Part shown: positions 25,572-33,781 of the stretch, in pieces
Position numbering within the stretch: position 1 is the first letter of the stretch
How the letters are laid out: every line of letters begins with the position of its first letter
From: an uncultured Roseburia sp.
GTDB taxonomy: Bacteria; Bacillota; Clostridia; Lachnospirales; Lachnospiraceae
NCBI GenBank assembly: GCA_934317215.1
Contig: CAKREH010000021.1
Location: 1-59,651 of the forward strand
Direction: 5' to 3'
DNA length: 59,651 nucleotides
Made by a program: the position numbers and the translations under genes
The notes under the pieces: model-generated
Told to the model about the DNA's origin: nothing
The model's input: the letters and a program-made list of their open reading frames with translations, nothing else
The model's database searches: none

Positions 25572-26534
25572 TTATTTCTGGTTGAAGTGAACAGCGAAAC
25601 CTGCGATCTCATCTTTTAAGTAAGCAACTGTAAGTTCGCCCTTGTCATTGTATTTGAAAGAAGACTCGTCAAATACAAAACCACGTTTCTCAAGGTGATA
25701 AATAGCGCGGTCTAAGTAGTTGGTCTGGATGCAGATATGACCATTGGTTCCGCGTCCCGGATTCTTCATCATTTCGATTAAAGAACCTACGAACATGGAA
25801 CTGTTTCCAACTTTTACATTCTCGCCAAGTAAGGTAGCGAATTTTGCAGACTCTGCAGCAGCTACTTCCTCGGATGCGTTGTTAACACCTACATGTAACA
25901 GTTTGAATCCTAACATAGTGGAAACAGCCTCTTTTGTTAAAGCTGTAATGCCATCCCAGTCCTTTGCAGCGATCATGTCTTTGTTTACCATCCAGGAACC
26001 ACCGCATGCGATGATCTTTTTGAAATCAAGGTAGCTTGTTAAGTTTTTTGCGTTGATACCGCCGGTCGGCATGAATTTCATCTTTGTGTAAGGAGCTGCC
26101 ATGGATTTGATCATGGAAAGTCCGCCTGCAGCTTCTGCCGGGAAGAATTTTACAACGTCAAGACCAAGTTCGATCGCAACTTCAACGTCGCTTGGATTAG
26201 AGCATCCAGGAGTTACCGGGATTCCTTTTTCTACACAGTATTTTACAACTTTTGGATTTAAACCAGGGCTTACGATGAATTTGGCACCTGCGTTTACAGC
26301 GCGGTCAACCTGCTCTGTGGTAAGAACAGTACCTGCACCTACTAACATCTCCGGGAACTGCTCGGACATGATGCGGATAGATTCCTCGGCAGCTGCTGTA
26401 CGGAAAGTTACTTCTGCACATGGGAGACCACCGTCGCATAATGCTTTTGCTAAAGGCGCAGCATCCTCGACATTGTCAAGTGCGATAACAGGAATGATAC
26501 CGATTTTGGAAAACTCTTCTAATACTTTGTTCAT
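25572..26534 (-). CDS. eda: KDPG/KHG aldolase fused to a VOC-like domain
   Basis: 320 aa, about 110 longer than ordinary Eda. Residues 1-205 form the class I aldolase: Glu41 and Arg45 in AEVTFRT, and the Schiff-base Lys129 in VVKFFPAEA. It splits 2-keto-3-deoxy-6-phosphogluconate to pyruvate and glyceraldehyde 3-phosphate. Residues about 209-320 look like a vicinal-oxygen-chelate (glyoxalase) module, with possible metal ligands in LLHVGV, SLIEMM, and NGHICIQTN. AAGGAG precedes the ATG. A strong promoter and a perfect TATGAAACA/TGTTTCATA operator lie upstream, divergent from an IclR gene, so control by KdgR-like repression is likely. Confidence 0.92.
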   Translation of the reverse strand: MNKVLEEFSKIGIIPVIALDNVEDAAPLAKALCDGGLPCAEVTFRTAAAEESIRIMSEQFPEMLVGAGTVLTTEQVDRAVNAGAKFIVSPGLNPKVVKYCVEKGIPVTPGCSNPSDVEVAIELGLDVVKFFPAEAAGGLSMIKSMAAPYTKMKFMPTGGINAKNLTSYLDFKKIIACGGSWMVNKDMIAAKDWDGITALTKEAVSTMLGFKLLHVGVNNASEEVAAAESAKFATLLGENVKVGNSSMFVGSLIEMMKNPGRGTNGHICIQTNYLDRAIYHLEKRGFVFDESSFKYNDKGELTVAYLKDEIAGFAVHFNQK

Positions 26535-26587
26535 AATTCTTCTCCTTTATTTTAAATTATTTTAAGGTTCTTATCAAAGTTCCATTA

Positions 26588-26606
26588 TATGAAACAATGT
26601 TTCATA
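26588..26606. promoter_or_regulatory. IclR/KdgR-like operator of eda
   Basis: TATGAAACA-A-TGTTTCATA is a perfect palindrome that fits the known KdgR-type pattern. It sits just downstream of the eda -10 box, where bound regulator would block transcription. Confidence 0.7.
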
Positions 26607-26621
26607 CAACGGTACAATATC

Positions 26622-26649
26622 ATTATAACATCACAAAATGCCTTGTCAA
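26622..26649 (-). promoter_or_regulatory. Promoter of eda
   Basis: Minus-strand TTGACA (26649-26644) and TATAAT (26627-26622) with a 16-bp spacer. Confidence 0.8.
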
Positions 26650-26694
26650 TAATTTAGGGAAAGAAAATGTTGTATTTTGCAAAAAACAAAAATT

Positions 26695-26723
26695 TGACTT
26701 TTATTGGAAGAACATGTTATGAT
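26695..26723 (+). promoter_or_regulatory. Promoter of IclR-type gene
   Basis: -35 TTGACT, 17-bp spacer, -10 TTATGA. The operator at 26732-26748 lies at the start of transcription. Confidence 0.6.
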
Positions 26724-26731
26724 GTCATATG

Positions 26732-26768
26732 GTTTCATATAATGAAACAATAATGTGAATTATGAAAC
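26732..26768. promoter_or_regulatory. IclR/KdgR-like operator of the regulator
   Basis: GTTTCAT-ATA-ATGAAAC is a perfect palindrome with the half-sites of the eda operator in inverted order. Another ATGAAAC half-site lies at 26762-26768. It suggests autoregulation. Confidence 0.6.
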
Positions 26769-26824
26769 CTAAAAGACAGGTATCGGAAAAATAACGGATA
26801 CCTTACATAGAATATGAGGTAATT

Positions 26825-27607
26825 ATGGCAGAACAGAAAGAAACAAAAAATCCGGTGCAGTCGGCAGAGCGTATTTTTCAGGTAATGGAAATGCTGGCCG
26901 ATCACGGTGAGATGGGACTGATGGAGATCAGCACAGCGTTAGGACTTCACAAAAGCACGGTACATCGTCTTCTGATGTCTTTAGTCTATATGGGATATGC
27001 AAAACAGGACGAGGTATCCCAGAAGTATATGCTTTCTTATAAAATAGTCAGCATGGCAGGAAAAATGCTTGACCGTATGGATATTTTACAGGCTGCAAAA
27101 CCTTATATGGAGCGTTTGTCTGATATCAGCGGGGAAACAGTGCATTTAGTTCAGCGGGAAGGAAACAATATTTTATATATTTATAAAATAGAAGCAAAAA
27201 TCGGTACGATCCGCATGGTGTCCCATGTGGGGATGGTCCATCCGATGTATTGTTCTGGTGTGGGCAAGGCGATCATGGCAGAACTCCCGGAGTCGGAAGT
27301 GAAACAGATCTGGAATGAGAGCATTATTGAAAAAAAGACGGAGCATACGATCACGGATTATGATGATATGCTTAGCGTATTAAAAGAAGCAAAAAAGAAC
27401 GGTTATGCACTGGATGATGAGGAAAATGAAGAAGGTGTACGGTGTATTGCTGCAAGCCTCAGGGATTATCATAATGAAGTAAAATATGCATTCAGTATTT
27501 CCGGACCGACCAGCCGGATGACGCGGGAACGCGTGGAGGAGTTGGCTGTGGATGTCAGAAAAGTACAGGAAGAATTATCCATGGAATTAGGCTGGTATAG
27601 AAAATAG
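26825..27607 (+). CDS. IclR-family regulator (KdgR-like)
   Basis: 260 aa. The N-terminal winged helix-turn-helix (about 10-75) includes GLMEISTALGLHKSTVHRLL. The C-terminal IclR effector domain (about 90-255) has YIYKIEAKIGTIRMVSHVG, a CSGVGKAIMAELPE segment and ALDDEENEEGVRCIAA. It is divergent from the KDPG aldolase gene, and both promoters hold ATGAAAC/GTTTCAT palindromes, the sort of site bound by KdgR regulators that respond to KDG or KDPG. GAGG precedes the ATG. The effector is inferred from the neighbour gene only. Confidence 0.9.
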   Translation: MAEQKETKNPVQSAERIFQVMEMLADHGEMGLMEISTALGLHKSTVHRLLMSLVYMGYAKQDEVSQKYMLSYKIVSMAGKMLDRMDILQAAKPYMERLSDISGETVHLVQREGNNILYIYKIEAKIGTIRMVSHVGMVHPMYCSGVGKAIMAELPESEVKQIWNESIIEKKTEHTITDYDDMLSVLKEAKKNGYALDDEENEEGVRCIAASLRDYHNEVKYAFSISGPTSRMTRERVEELAVDVRKVQEELSMELGWYRK

Positions 27608-27696
27608 CAGAGCTGGTCATACTATCCTTGAAAAGGTGATGGTTCAGAGAGCTTTTGAACCGTTACAAATAATTTCTTGTAAAGTAAAGGAGAAGA

Positions 27697-28131
27697 ATGA
27701 CCATGAAAAAGTTTAAAATGCTTGCGGCATGCCTGGTGCTTACATTGTCTCTTAGCGCACTGACCGCATGCGGCACAAACAGAAACAACACAAATACCAA
27801 TAACAGTGGTAACAATCCGGCAGCCGGTACAGAAAACCGTGTCAATGAAAACACAAATAACGGTATCAATAATACCGAAAATGGTATGAATGATACCAAT
27901 GTGAATGGAACAAATGGTACCGTGAATGACACAGATACGAACGGCACAAATACAAATACAAATAACACAAACGCGAATGGTGCAGACACAGACGGTGGTG
28001 CTGTTGTGGATGATGTGGTGGATGGCGTTGGCGATGCTGGCAAAGACATTATTGACGGTGTGGAAAACGGCGTGGATGACGCGACCGGAAACAATAATAA
28101 CGGTAATACAACGGATAACAGTGCAAGATAA
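27697..28131 (+). CDS. Asn-rich low-complexity lipoprotein
   Basis: 144 aa. A lipoprotein signal peptide (KKFKMLAACLVL, then the lipobox LTAC with Cys at about residue 25) should place it on the outer face of the membrane. The mature part is mostly Asn, Thr, Gly and Asp, such as NNTENGMNDTNVNGTNG, with an acidic C-terminal segment VVDDVVDGVGDAGKDIIDG. AAGGAG lies 4 nt before the ATG at 27697; the ATG at 27703 is also possible. No enzymatic domain. A disordered spacer or surface role is inference. Terminator downstream. Confidence 0.75.
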   Translation: MTMKKFKMLAACLVLTLSLSALTACGTNRNNTNTNNSGNNPAAGTENRVNENTNNGINNTENGMNDTNVNGTNGTVNDTDTNGTNTNTNNTNANGADTDGGAVVDDVVDGVGDAGKDIIDGVENGVDDATGNNNNGNTTDNSAR

Positions 28132-28144
28132 CGGATGAGAAATT

Positions 28145-28187
28145 TCCGGGTATGGCCTTTTTGTGAAAGGGCTGCCCGGATTTTTTG
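28145..28187 (+). terminator. Terminator after lipoprotein gene
   Basis: TCCGGG (28145-28150) pairs with CCCGGA (28175-28180), with inner GGCC/GGGCT pairing, followed by TTTTTT. Confidence 0.85.
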
Positions 28188-28229
28188 TGTCAAAAATCCT
28201 TAAATAAAAATGAAATCTTTCTGATTTTC

Positions 28230-28258
28230 TTGTGATTGCAGATGTTTTGCGGTACAAT
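28230..28258 (+). promoter_or_regulatory. Promoter of clpX-like gene
   Basis: -35 TTGTGA, 17-bp spacer, -10 TACAAT. Confidence 0.55.
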
Positions 28259-28314
28259 GTCTTAAATAAGTCTGCTTTGGGCAGAGATATGGAAAAATTC
28301 AGGAGCGTATTCAG

Positions 28315-29868
28315 ATGAATAATAATGATTATAGAGAAATAACTGAGGATGATGTAACAACCGTATCCACAGATCAGAAAGAGGAAATGAACGGACAGGA
28401 AAGCGTCAATGATACCCCTGACGTGTCAGAAAATGAAAAGGAGACCGTGCAGGCGGAAGTGACAAATTCAGACGTATCGGATGAGAAAGAGCCGGAGTAT
28501 GAAGATATCTGCTACATCTGCCGCAGACCGGAGCATATTGCAGGAAAGATGATAAAGATCCCGAACAACATCTGTATCTGTCAGGACTGTATGCAGAAAA
28601 CGTTTGACAGTATGAACCAGACCGGATTTTCAATGGATGATATGCTGAACATGAATATGGGAAAAATGCCGAATATCAGCATGATCAATCTCTCAGATCT
28701 GCAGGGCATGCAGGGATTTATTCCGAATAACCAGAAAATCAAAAAGAAAAAGCCGAAAGAAAAGAAAGAGCCGGTACTTGATATCAAAAAGATCCCGGCA
28801 CCACATAAAATCAAGGCATCGTTGGATGAGTACGTAGTTGGACAGGAGCATGCAAAGAAAGTCATGTCCGTCGCTGTTTATAATCACTATAAGAGGATCG
28901 CATCCGATGAGAAGGACGGCATCGAGATTGAAAAGTCCAATATGTTAATGATCGGACCGACCGGTTCCGGTAAGACTTATCTGGTAAAGACACTTGCAAA
29001 GCTTTTAGATGTGCCGCTTGCCATCACAGATGCGACATCCCTGACAGAGGCAGGTTATATCGGTGATGACATTGAGAGCGTTGTCAGCAAACTGCTTGCA
29101 GCAGCGGACAATGATGTTGAGCGTGCGGAACACGGTATTATCTTTATTGATGAGATCGACAAAATCGCAAAGAAACGCAACACCAACCAGCGAGATGTCA
29201 GCGGAGAGTCTGTGCAGCAGGGAATGTTAAAACTGTTAGAGGGTGCGGAGGTAGAAGTCCCTGTCGGAGCCAGCAGCAAGAATGCCATGGTGCCGATGAC
29301 GATGGTCAACACCAAAAATATTCTGTTTATCTGTGGAGGTGCGTTCCCGGAGTTAGAGGATATCATTAAGGAACGCCTCAATAAATCCGCATCGATTGGT
29401 TTTAAATCCGAACTTAAGGATAAATACGACCAGGATGAGAATATTCTGCAGAAGGTGACCACAGAGGATGTGCGCAAATTTGGCATGATACCGGAGTTCT
29501 TAGGACGTCTGCCGATCATGTTTACCTTAGAAGCACTCACAGAAGATATGTTAGTGCGCATCTTAAAGGAGCCGAAAAATGCGATCTTAAAACAGTACCA
29601 GAAACTGCTTGCCATGGATGAAGTCAGACTCGAATTTGAGGATGACGCACTGATGGCGATCGCAAAGCAGGCAAAGGAGAAGAAAGTCGGTGCGCGTGCA
29701 CTCCGTGCGATCATCGAGGATTTTATGCTCGATATCATGTATGAGATTCCGAAAGATGACAATATCGGCATGGTGACCATCACAAAAGAGTATGTGGAGA
29801 AAAAGGGCGGACCGCTCATTACCATGCGAGGCTATGCACAGATTGCTGCTGTTCAGACGCAAGCTTGA
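28315..29868 (+). CDS. clpX: ClpX-family AAA+ unfoldase with acidic N-terminal extension
   Basis: 517 aa, about 90 longer than typical ClpX. Residues 1-60 are acidic and disordered. A zinc module follows (Cys66, Cys69, Cys89, Cys92; an extra Cys87) and a Lys-rich linker of about 20 residues (KKKKPKEKK). The AAA+ core has Walker A GPTGSGKT (about 214-221), Walker B IIFIDEID, the pore loop AGYIGDD (canonical GYVG), and the C-terminal sequence KKVGARALRAI. It should unfold substrates for ClpP, but no clpP, lon or tig lies nearby, unlike the standard locus. It is likely a paralogue with specialised substrates, though it could be the only ClpX of the genome. Confidence 0.88.
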   Translation: MNNNDYREITEDDVTTVSTDQKEEMNGQESVNDTPDVSENEKETVQAEVTNSDVSDEKEPEYEDICYICRRPEHIAGKMIKIPNNICICQDCMQKTFDSMNQTGFSMDDMLNMNMGKMPNISMINLSDLQGMQGFIPNNQKIKKKKPKEKKEPVLDIKKIPAPHKIKASLDEYVVGQEHAKKVMSVAVYNHYKRIASDEKDGIEIEKSNMLMIGPTGSGKTYLVKTLAKLLDVPLAITDATSLTEAGYIGDDIESVVSKLLAAADNDVERAEHGIIFIDEIDKIAKKRNTNQRDVSGESVQQGMLKLLEGAEVEVPVGASSKNAMVPMTMVNTKNILFICGGAFPELEDIIKERLNKSASIGFKSELKDKYDQDENILQKVTTEDVRKFGMIPEFLGRLPIMFTLEALTEDMLVRILKEPKNAILKQYQKLLAMDEVRLEFEDDALMAIAKQAKEKKVGARALRAIIEDFMLDIMYEIPKDDNIGMVTITKEYVEKKGGPLITMRGYAQIAAVQTQA

Positions 29869-29985
29869 CACTTTGCTGTCAAGCTATGCGCCGTAGTGTA
29901 TATTGTTGTGAGATTACAGCCCCTGCCTCGAAGAGGCACTTTTCAGGGGCTGTAATAATCGTTGCTGGTCACACTGGAAGTGTGA
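29862..29985. other. Hairpin-rich stretch after clpX
   Basis: There are three perfect hairpins: AGCTTGACA/TGTCAAGCT (29862-29885, overlapping the clpX stop), ATTACAGCCCCTG/CAGGGGCTGTAAT with inner GCCTC/GAGGC (29913-29956), and TCACACT-GGA-AGTGTGA (29969-29985). None is followed by a proper U-tract. It may be a structured RNA, an mRNA 3' end, or a palindromic repeat element. Confidence 0.5.
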
Positions 29986-30060
29986 ACAGGAACCACAGAT
30001 TGGGGAACAGAAGGTGCCGGGAATCGCGGCTGTTGAATAAGAAGATGAAGTGTATAATGG

Positions 30061-30103
30061 AAAGAGATACTTAAACAGTACAAATGTTTAGGTATCTCTT
30101 TTT
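30061..30103 (+). terminator. Rho-independent terminator
   Basis: AAAGAGATAC pairs with GTATCTCTTT and the stem continues TTAAACA/TGTTTAG around a 7-nt loop; TTTTT follows. The group II intron sequence starts 3 bp later, consistent with insertion behind a terminator. Confidence 0.9.
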
Positions 30104-30106
30104 GTT

Positions 30107-30418
30107 GTGCGCCTAGCGGCGCACGTTTCTAACGGGTTAAAGTCCCGAATCCACCCGGTAGTGGGAAGGATATAGCCGAAGGCAAGGGTGTCTATCGTGA
30201 GATGGAATCTGAAGGAAGCTGGATGTGAGGAACATACTAACTCACGGGCAAATCTCTGGTCTGACGAACAGAAATCTCATATGAGGTCATGCATGAGGGC
30301 AAGACTGCATCACAAGTTGAAACCCAATAACTACACGGAATCATGTATGATAAATGAGACAGATGGAGAGGAAGAAACGTGTGGTACCTAGGGAGGTCTG
30401 TGCGGTATGCCTTGAAAG
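30107..30418 (+). mobile_element. 5' fragment of a group II intron
   Basis: The sequence starts with GTGCGCC, the usual 5' boundary type, forming the hairpin GTGCGCC-TAGC-GGCGCAC. Then come AACGGGTTAAAGTCCCG, GAATCTGAAGGAAGC and CCTAGGGAGGTCTGTGCGG, blocks that I recognise from bacterial group II introns with an LtrA-type reverse transcriptase. The reverse transcriptase and domains V-VI are missing: at about 30415-30420 the sequence changes directly into Big_2 coding sequence. It is a truncated, non-mobile copy. The right boundary is approximate. Confidence 0.75.
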
Positions 30419-31550
30419 AGTTACAGATAAGACTGTTACATGGAGTACATCCGATGAAAAGGTTGCAACTGTTTCAAACGGAACTGTAAAAGCGGTAGCA
30501 AACGGAACTGCAACAGTTACAGCTAAGACAGCAAATGGTAAAGTGGCAGCTTGTACAGTAACAGTTACAACAGATGCTGCAAGCATCAAATTAAACAAGA
30601 AATCTCTTAAGCTTGAGTATAAGGGCACAGCTACATTAAAAGCGACAGTAACACCAGATACGACAACTGATGCAGCAGTGACATGGTCATCAAGCAATGC
30701 AAAAGTTGCATCTGTTAATGCAAAGGGTAAAGTAACTGCAAAGAAGAACGGAACAGCAACCATTACAGCGAAAACAGCAAATGGTAAAACAGCAACCTGT
30801 AAGGTAACTGTAAAATCTACTGTAAAGTTAAACAGTAAATCAACAGTACTGCAGATAAAGAAGAGCAGCACAGCACTTAAGGTTGCTTCTAAGTCATCAG
30901 CAAAAGATGCCATTGCTTCTGTAAAATCATCAAATACAAAAGTATTAAAGGTATCGGTAAAGGGTAACAAGATTACCATGAAAGCCCAGAAAAAGACAGG
31001 TACTGCAAAAATTACTGTAACCATGAAGAGTGGTGCAAAAGCAACCTGTTCTGTAAAAGTACAAAAGGGTAAAGTTGTTACTAAAAAACTTACATTAAGC
31101 AGCAAGAAACTTACACTTCAGAAGGGCAAGAAAGCAACTCTTACAGTTACCAGAAATCCAATTACAGCAACTGAGAAACTGACATGGACTTCTTCTGATA
31201 AGAAAGTGGCAACTGTGGACAAAAACGGTAAGGTAACTGCAAAGAAAGCAGGAAAAGCAACTATTACAGTTAAATCTGCAAATGGTAAAAAGGCAACCTG
31301 CAAGGTTACAGTTCCGTCAATTACTTTAAAGTCAGCAAAGGCTGCAATTAAGGTTGGAAAATCAACTACTATTAAAGTAAAAGAGACATATCCGAAGAAG
31401 GAAAAAGTAACTTACAAGAGTTCCAATAAGAAAGTTGCAACAGTAAACAACAAAGGTAAAGTTGTAGGTAAGAAAGCAGGAAAAGCAACCATTACTGTAA
31501 CTACAAAGAGTGGCGCAACAGCAACATTCAAAGTAACAGTAAAGAAATAA
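30354..31550 (+). pseudogene. Headless Big_2 repeat surface protein fused to intron sequence
   Basis: 398-codon open frame. The first 22 codons are intron-derived; from VTDKTVTW onward it is a series of bacterial Ig-like (Big_2) domains: one lacking its first strands (about 23-75) and four fuller ones, each ending in a pattern like GKATITVKSANGKKATCKVTV. There is no signal peptide and no anchoring motif, so the product could not reach the surface in the normal way. Codons are AT-rich, unlike the genes around it. It is best read as the 3' part of a surface-protein gene whose 5' end was lost when the intron region was rearranged. Expression is doubtful. Confidence 0.7.
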
Positions 31551-31576
31551 TAAAAAGATATGCATAAATAAAAAAA

Positions 31577-31620
31577 TCCGGCATCTATTTAGTAATTGAA
31601 TAGATGACCGGAGTTTTTTT
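31577..31620 (+). terminator. Terminator overlapping the subtilase start region
   Basis: TCCGG-C-ATCTATT (31577-31589) pairs with AATAGAT-GA-CCGGA (31599-31612), followed by seven T. The only GGAG before the subtilase start is in the 3' arm. Confidence 0.88.
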
Positions 31621-31624
31621 ATTT

Positions 31625-33310
31625 ATGGCAGATTGCAGGGAACAGGTGTATTCTGACGAATTTTTTGATTTTATTGTATCTTATGAGGAAACGAATGAAC
31701 AGACGATCGCAGGGGCGTGTATCCAGAGAATTGATGAAGGATATGATATTTTTTACTATCCAAGGGAGGGACTGCCGCCGCTTAATGTAGGCAGTTATTC
31801 TTATTCAGAGATTCCAAAGTGTTATGGGCTGCTGGATCAGACTGCACTTGAGGTGTCCGGTATTTTAAAAATGCAGAACCAGCCCGTTCTCGCCTTAAAG
31901 GGAAGAGGTGTATTGATAGGTTTTGTTGATACCGGGATTGATTATACAAATCCGGCATTTCGATACAGTGACGGGAGCAGCCGGATCGTTCGTATCTGGG
32001 ATCAGACCATACAGGATGGAACGCCGCCTGTTGGTATTTTGTATGGAGCAGAGTATACAAGAGAACAGATCAATGCGGCATTGCTTTCGGAAAATCCGTA
32101 TGATTTGGTGCCGTCGCGTGACAGGAATGGACATGGCACATTTCTTGCAGGGGTGGCATGTGGAAGCGAGAGTGAAAACGGTGACTTTATCGGGGCGGCA
32201 CCGCAGTCCGAGATCATTATGGTAAAGTTAAAAGAGGCAAAACAGTATCTTCGGGATTTCTTTTTTGTGAAAGACGGTGTTCCGGCATATCAGGAAAGCG
32301 ACATTATGATGGCAGTTTCCTATTTAAATGGAGTTGCAAATATTTTAAACCGTCCGCTTGTCATCTGCGTGGCACTTGGAAACAGTGCAGGAAGTCATGC
32401 AAGCGAGGGATTTCTGCCATCTTATCTGAATTATATCTGTGGAAGAAGGAAGCGCGCGATCGTGACTGCAGCTGGAAATGAGGCAAATGCAAGACATCAT
32501 TTTCAGGGGCGTATCATCGGGGAGATGGAACATGAGGATGCGGAGATCACGGTGGAGGAAAATACGAAAGGATTTTTTGTAGAATTGTGGGCATCTGCAC
32601 CGGAACTGTACACAGTAGCAGTAATTTCGCCGTCGGGGGAGCAGATACCGCAGATTCCAGTCCGCCGTGGAGCGTCAGAGCAATTTAATTTTATTTTTGA
32701 GGGAACAACAATTACGGTGGATTACCGGATCGATACAAAAGAAACAGCAAGCCAGCTTATATTTTTCCGGTTTATCCGTCCAACGCCGGGACTTTGGACG
32801 ATACGTATATTCCCGCAGCTGATAGTTACGGGAAACTATCATCTCTGGCTGCCTCTGCGGGAGCTGACAGATGGAAATAATTTTTTCCTGCGTTCTAATC
32901 CGGAAATTACACTGACTTCCCCTGGTGCGGCAAGGCAGGTTATCACGGTGGGGGGCTATCAGGCATCGAACACCAGTATTTATGCAGATTCCGGCAGGGG
33001 GTATACGATAACCGGGGAGATCAAACCGGATTTTGTGGCACCGGCAGTGGATGTTTATGGTCCCGGACTTCGTGGCAACTTTATCACTTTTACAGGAACA
33101 AGTGCAGCCGCTGCAATCACGGCAGGAGCCTGCGCGCAGATCATGCAGTGGGCGATCGTGGATCAGAATAATACAGTCATGTCGAATACTTCCATCAAAA
33201 ATATGCTGATCCGCGGCACGGCTAAACCGGAAAACCGGATCTATCCAAACAGAGAGTGGGGATATGGGACACTCGATGTGTATGGGGCATTTCAGAATCT
33301 GAGGCTGTGA
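31625..33310 (+). CDS. Csp-like subtilisin-family (S8) protease
   Basis: 561 aa. The catalytic triad is Asp102 in GFVDTGIDYTN, His170 in RNGHGTFLAG and Ser493 in GTSAAAAITAG. A large insert of about 150 residues lies between the His and Ser parts, as in the jelly-roll-containing Csp germination proteases of clostridia. No signal peptide. The ATG at 31625 was preferred to 31604, which lies inside a terminator stem. The ribosome binding site GGAG also lies in that stem, so initiation may depend on read-through or melting of the hairpin. Role is inferred as intracellular or spore-associated proteolysis. Confidence 0.88.
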   Translation: MADCREQVYSDEFFDFIVSYEETNEQTIAGACIQRIDEGYDIFYYPREGLPPLNVGSYSYSEIPKCYGLLDQTALEVSGILKMQNQPVLALKGRGVLIGFVDTGIDYTNPAFRYSDGSSRIVRIWDQTIQDGTPPVGILYGAEYTREQINAALLSENPYDLVPSRDRNGHGTFLAGVACGSESENGDFIGAAPQSEIIMVKLKEAKQYLRDFFFVKDGVPAYQESDIMMAVSYLNGVANILNRPLVICVALGNSAGSHASEGFLPSYLNYICGRRKRAIVTAAGNEANARHHFQGRIIGEMEHEDAEITVEENTKGFFVELWASAPELYTVAVISPSGEQIPQIPVRRGASEQFNFIFEGTTITVDYRIDTKETASQLIFFRFIRPTPGLWTIRIFPQLIVTGNYHLWLPLRELTDGNNFFLRSNPEITLTSPGAARQVITVGGYQASNTSIYADSGRGYTITGEIKPDFVAPAVDVYGPGLRGNFITFTGTSAAAAITAGACAQIMQWAIVDQNNTVMSNTSIKNMLIRGTAKPENRIYPNREWGYGTLDVYGAFQNLRL

Positions 33311-33658
33311 TAAAAGCAACGGAATATTTATTTAGAAATTGTTTGGAAAAAATAACAGGGGTGTTTATTTGTGTTTCATATAGTAAAAAACAGAAAATGG
33401 ATGAATATCTGAGCTGTTGTGGAGAACAGTGTAACGAGCGTACAGAGAACTGCAATCAGTGGAGTTGGTGAAGAGTAGTGACCATCAAAAAATCCGGAGG
33501 GCTTAACGTGGACCTTCGGATTTTTTTGCTGCAATCAGGAAATACCATTGTATGAAATTTTTTGCATGATATCAGCAAATGTTAAAATAAAATTGCTTGC
33601 AATTTACCACATGATATGATAAGATGTCTATTGTTCGAGCAGTTCGAAAACAGAATAA
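33311..33658. other. Intergenic region before tRNA-Leu
   Basis: 348 bp with a terminator at 33487-33527 and AT-rich sequence near the tRNA. A 24-codon Cys-rich frame (33399-33473) has no ribosome binding site and is not called. Confidence 0.5.
33487..33527 (+). terminator. Terminator after subtilase gene
   Basis: AATCCGGAGG pairs with CCTTCGGATT (one mismatch/wobble) around a 12-nt loop, followed by TTTTTTT. Confidence 0.85.
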
Positions 33659-33741
33659 GCCGGCGTGGCGGAATGGCAGACGCACCAGACTCAAAATCTG
33701 GCGGTGGCAACATCGTATGGGTTCAAGTCCCATTGCCGGCA
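33659..33741 (+). tRNA. tRNA-Leu(CAA)
   Basis: 83-nt type II tRNA. Acceptor stem GCCGGCG/TGCCGGC, anticodon stem CCAGA/TCTGG with loop CTCAAAA giving anticodon CAA, a long variable arm, T arm GGGTTCAAGTCCC, discriminator A. No CCA encoded. It reads UUG codons. Confidence 0.97.
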
Positions 33742-33744
33742 TTG

Positions 33745-33780
33745 AAAAAAAGATTCAGTTTTTACTGGATCTTTTTTCTT
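33745..33780 (+). terminator. Terminator of tRNA-Leu
   Basis: AAAGATTCAG pairs with CTGGATCTTT around TTTTTA, followed by a T-run. Confidence 0.88.
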
Positions 33781-33781
33781 G

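Noticed and set aside
33399..33473. 24-codon Cys-rich frame, a possible small peptide near the exporter
   Set aside because: No ribosome binding site, no leader motif, and it ends before a terminator of the subtilase transcript; too weak.
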